Below the pieces are notes generated by a model, which was given only the letters and a program-made list of their open reading frames with translations, was not told the DNA's origin and searched no databases. DNA of 64,000 bases from Pseudomonadaceae bacterium (GTDB lineage Bacteria; Pseudomonadota; Gammaproteobacteria; Pseudomonadales; Pseudomonadaceae). Positions within the stretch are counted from its first letter, which is position 1, and every line of letters starts with the position of its first letter. The position numbers were made by a program, and so were the translations under genes. Shown here in pieces: positions 61,890 to 64,000 of this stretch. The stretch lies in contig CAAFUS010000006.1 in assembly GCA_900766265.1 (NCBI GenBank), positions 248,001 through 312,000 on the forward strand, in the 5' to 3' direction.

Positions 61890-62339
61890 TCACAGCTCCA
61901 GCGGATAGGGCTGGATCAGCGCCTTGCCGTATCCCTCGACGAATTCCGGCGGCATCCGCTTCGGCCTGCCGCTGGACAGCTCGATGCAGACGAAGGTGGT
62001 CAGTGCGCTGACCAGCGTCACGCCGTCCGACGGGCGGACCAGCTGGAAGCTGCGCTTCATCTTCAGGCGCTGATCCGAATCCACGATCCAGGTCGCCAGT
62101 TGCAACCGGTCCCCCTCATAGGCCGCCGCCAGGTAATCAATTTCATGGCGCAGTACCGCCATGGCCCGGTCGAGGCGCCGATAGTCGTCAAGGCCCAACC
62201 CCAGGTGCTTGGAATGCTCCCAGGCGCAGCGCTCGAGCCATGACACATAGACCGCGTTGTTGGCGTGCCCCAGCCCATCGATATGCTCGGCGCCGACGTC
62301 GATGTCGATGATGAACCCGTCGGCCTTCTGAAAGATCAT
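61890..62339 (-). CDS. acyl-CoA thioesterase, 4HBT (hotdog) family
   Basis: The 149-aa protein starts MIFQKADGFIIDIDVGAEHI. It has the 4HBT motif DGLGHANNAVYVSWLERCAW, with the catalytic Asp replaced by the H-x-NN-x-Y type typical of YbgC/FadM-like enzymes. DYLAAAYEGDRLQLATW follows. The acyl-CoA substrate is unknown. The frame is open 24 codons upstream, but GAGG precedes this ATG. Confidence 0.88.
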   Translation of the reverse strand: MIFQKADGFIIDIDVGAEHIDGLGHANNAVYVSWLERCAWEHSKHLGLGLDDYRRLDRAMAVLRHEIDYLAAAYEGDRLQLATWIVDSDQRLKMKRSFQLVRPSDGVTLVSALTTFVCIELSSGRPKRMPPEFVEGYGKALIQPYPLEL

Positions 62340-62526
62340 GCGCACCTCGCTTGCAGGATGTTTGGGCGGTCGTGACGTCGGAAGCGACGCGACAGCCACG
62401 CAACAGACCACGCGCCACGGCAGATGTCCCCGCCCGATCGGCCTACCCTAGCAAACCCGCAGCGCCCGGGGGCTGTCGATAAAGGCAGCGAATGCCTGAC
62501 GTCATCGGCCGGTTCGAATCGCAGGC

Positions 62527-62563
62527 AAAACAAAAAGGGCCATCTCGTGAGAAATGACCCTTT
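62527..62563 (-). terminator. terminator of the tRNA-Ala/Glu array
   Basis: On the minus strand AAAGGG-T-CAT pairs with ATG-G-CCCTTT around an AT-rich loop and is followed by TTTTTGTTTTG. It begins 26 bases beyond the last tRNA-Glu. Confidence 0.8.
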
Positions 62564-62588
62564 GGCACCCAAAACGGGCAAGTAAAAC

Positions 62589-62664
62589 TGGCGTCCCCTA
62601 GGGGACTCGAACCCCTGTTACCGCCGTGAAAGGGCGGTGTCCTAGGCCACTAGACGAAGGGGAC
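62589..62664 (-). tRNA. tRNA-Glu (anticodon TTC), distal copy
   Basis: A 76-nt cloverleaf with encoded CCA. The acceptor is GTCCCCT/AGGGGAC, the anticodon stem CCGCC/GGCGG with loop CTTTCAC, and the T-arm AGGGG-TTCGAGT-CCCCT. It is identical to the copy at 62828-62903. Confidence 0.97.
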
Positions 62665-62709
62665 GAAACCTTCGAGATACATCCATTACCGCCGGACGCA
62701 CCGTGGAAT

Positions 62710-62785
<76 letters not shown>

Positions 62786-62827
62786 GAATTTACGTCTCTC
62801 GACGTGCAGTGCAGGCACTGCGAAAAA

Positions 62828-62903
62828 TGGCGTCCCCTAGGGGACTCGAACCCCTGTTACCGCCGTGAAAGGGCGGTGTCCTAGGCCACTAGACGAAGGG
62901 GAC
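62828..62903 (-). tRNA. tRNA-Glu (anticodon TTC), proximal copy
   Basis: Identical to the tRNA-Glu at 62589-62664 (239 bp apart). It lies between the two tRNA-Ala copies. Confidence 0.97.
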
Positions 62904-62966
62904 GCAATCCCTTCTGAAACGCAACCCGCCAGACAAGCGGGTTGGTGGCAATTCGTTATCCGAGAT

Positions 62967-63042
<76 letters not shown>

Positions 63043-63193
63043 ATCTCAAGGACGGGGCGCATATTAGGGTCGGGCCCGGGCAGTGTCAACGATATTTTTT
63101 TCAGCGTGCAAAAGATTTTTGGCAGCAGAACAAATACTTAACGAAACGCCCTGATCCTTAGCAGTGATTTCCGCCGTACCGACCGCTCGTCAC

Positions 63194-64000
63194 TCAGGCG
63201 ATGGATGCGAAGAGCTTTTCCCACTCCTTGGTTTCTTTCTTCGACGCACCGCCGAGCAATTCAAGCGCCTGACGCAGCCGGAAGCGCGTCAGATCCGGCC
63301 CGAGGATCTCCATAGCATCAAGCACCGACACAGAACTCGCCTGACCGGTGATGGCGGCAAACATCAGCGGCATGACGTCGCGCAGCTTGAGCTGAAGGTG
63401 CTCGGCCACCGCCTGGATCGATCCGGTGATGCGCTCCTTGTCCCACTGGCGCAGCGCTTCGAGCTTCCATAGCGTCAGTTGCATGAGCTGGCGTACCTGG
63501 GTGGCATCGAGTTTCTTGTGCTCGAACAGGGAGGCTTGAAGGGGCAGCGCTCCGGCGAAGAAGAAACCGGCCAGCGGCGCGATCTGGCTGAAGGTCTCCA
63601 CCCTGCCCTGCACATGAGGGGCGATTTTCATCAGATATTCGGGGTTGAGCGCCCATTTCTGCACTTCGGCGGCAAAGGTCTCGACGCTCAGCTCGCGGAT
63701 CCACTGACCGTTTAGCCAGGAGAGCTTTTCCATGTCGAAGATCGGTCCGCCCAGCGAGACGCGATCGATGTCGAAATGCTCGATCATCTCGTCCAGGGTG
63801 AACTTTTCCCGCTCGTCCGGCATCGACCAGCCCATGCGGCCGAGGTAATTGAGCATCGCCTGGGGCAGGAAGCCCATCCGCTCGTAGAAGGTCACAGAGG
63901 TCGGGTTTTTGCGCTTGGAAAGCTTGCTCTTGTCCGGGTTGCGCAGCAGCGGCATGTAGCACAGCTGGGGCTGTTCCCAGCCGAAGTATTCGTACAGCTT
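63194..64000 (-). CDS. gltX: glutamyl-tRNA synthetase, C-terminal part (5' end off window)
   Basis: GltX charges tRNA-Glu. 268 sense codons are present and the frame runs off the right edge; the family is about 490 residues, so the N-terminal Rossmann half with HIGH is outside. The class I KMSKS loop appears as KLSKRK at about residues 24-29 of this part. The anticodon-binding helical domain follows. It sits upstream of the tRNA-Glu genes whose products it charges. Confidence 0.96.
   Translation of the reverse strand, partial: KLYEYFGWEQPQLCYMPLLRNPDKSKLSKRKNPTSVTFYERMGFLPQAMLNYLGRMGWSMPDEREKFTLDEMIEHFDIDRVSLGGPIFDMEKLSWLNGQWIRELSVETFAAEVQKWALNPEYLMKIAPHVQGRVETFSQIAPLAGFFFAGALPLQASLFEHKKLDATQVRQLMQLTLWKLEALRQWDKERITGSIQAVAEHLQLKLRDVMPLMFAAITGQASSVSVLDAMEILGPDLTRFRLRQALELLGGASKKETKEWEKLFASIA

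Overview
The window looks like chromosomal DNA of a gammaproteobacterium of the family Pseudomonadaceae, most likely the Stutzerimonas (Pseudomonas stutzeri) group. This rests on the GC-rich coding, the Pseudomonas-type flagellar gene order (flgBCDE / flgFG next to cheV-cheR and flgA-flgM-flgN-flgZ), an AmrZ orthologue, the lysC-csrA(rsmA)-tRNA-Ser-tRNA-Arg order and a napEDABC operon. All calls come from reading the sequence. No database search was run.

Layout. 1-9465: flagellar and chemotaxis block. It holds flgG (cut by the left edge), flgF, flgE, flgD, flgC, flgB, cheR and cheV on the minus strand, and flgA, flgM, flgN and flgZ on the plus strand, with readable sigma-54 and sigma-28 promoters. 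9499-10838: tRNA-Arg(CCT), two small ORFs behind a sigma-54-type promoter with an upstream palindrome, and amrZ. 10905-15688: sodium-pumping oxaloacetate decarboxylase (oadGAB) and mgtE. 16037-22535: a DUF4124-type protein, three tRNAs, csrA, lysC, alaS and a threonine aldolase. 22630-31635: a secreted metallopeptidase-like protein, ycgN, ycgL, rnd, a sulfurtransferase, a FadL-type porin, a LuxR-type response regulator convergent with a hybrid histidine kinase, and a periplasmic glutathione peroxidase. 32039-41430: a ten-gene late-cobalamin operon with overlapping genes behind a cobalamin riboswitch. 41588-47775: a metallophosphoesterase, a NhaD antiporter, a small HNH protein, an O-methyltransferase, two NlpC/P60 lipoproteins, a sirtuin and 3-methyladenine glycosylase I.

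47785-50664 is the most unusual part. The native ttcA is cut exactly inside its SGGKDS motif. A second, full-length but AT-rich ttcA-like gene sits beside it, followed by AT-rich non-coding DNA and a decayed VOC/PhnB pseudogene. On the far side, a divergently oriented DnaJ-related gene has lost its 5' half. It reads as a foreign patch that replaced the 5' ends of two divergent genes and supplied a substitute TtcA.

50793-64000: two Yip1-family paralogues, sprT, an MFS exporter, napEDABC behind an Anr/FNR box, a dienelactone hydrolase, a META-domain lipoprotein, a candidate sigma-54-driven small RNA at about 60377-60466, dinB, a thioesterase, a duplicated tRNA-Ala/tRNA-Glu array and the 3' part of gltX.

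The genes fit a motile, facultatively denitrifying, B12-scavenging or B12-finishing aquatic or soil bacterium that uses sodium gradients (OAD pump, NhaD). Much of the local regulation appears to run through RpoN, FliA, Anr and a B12 riboswitch.
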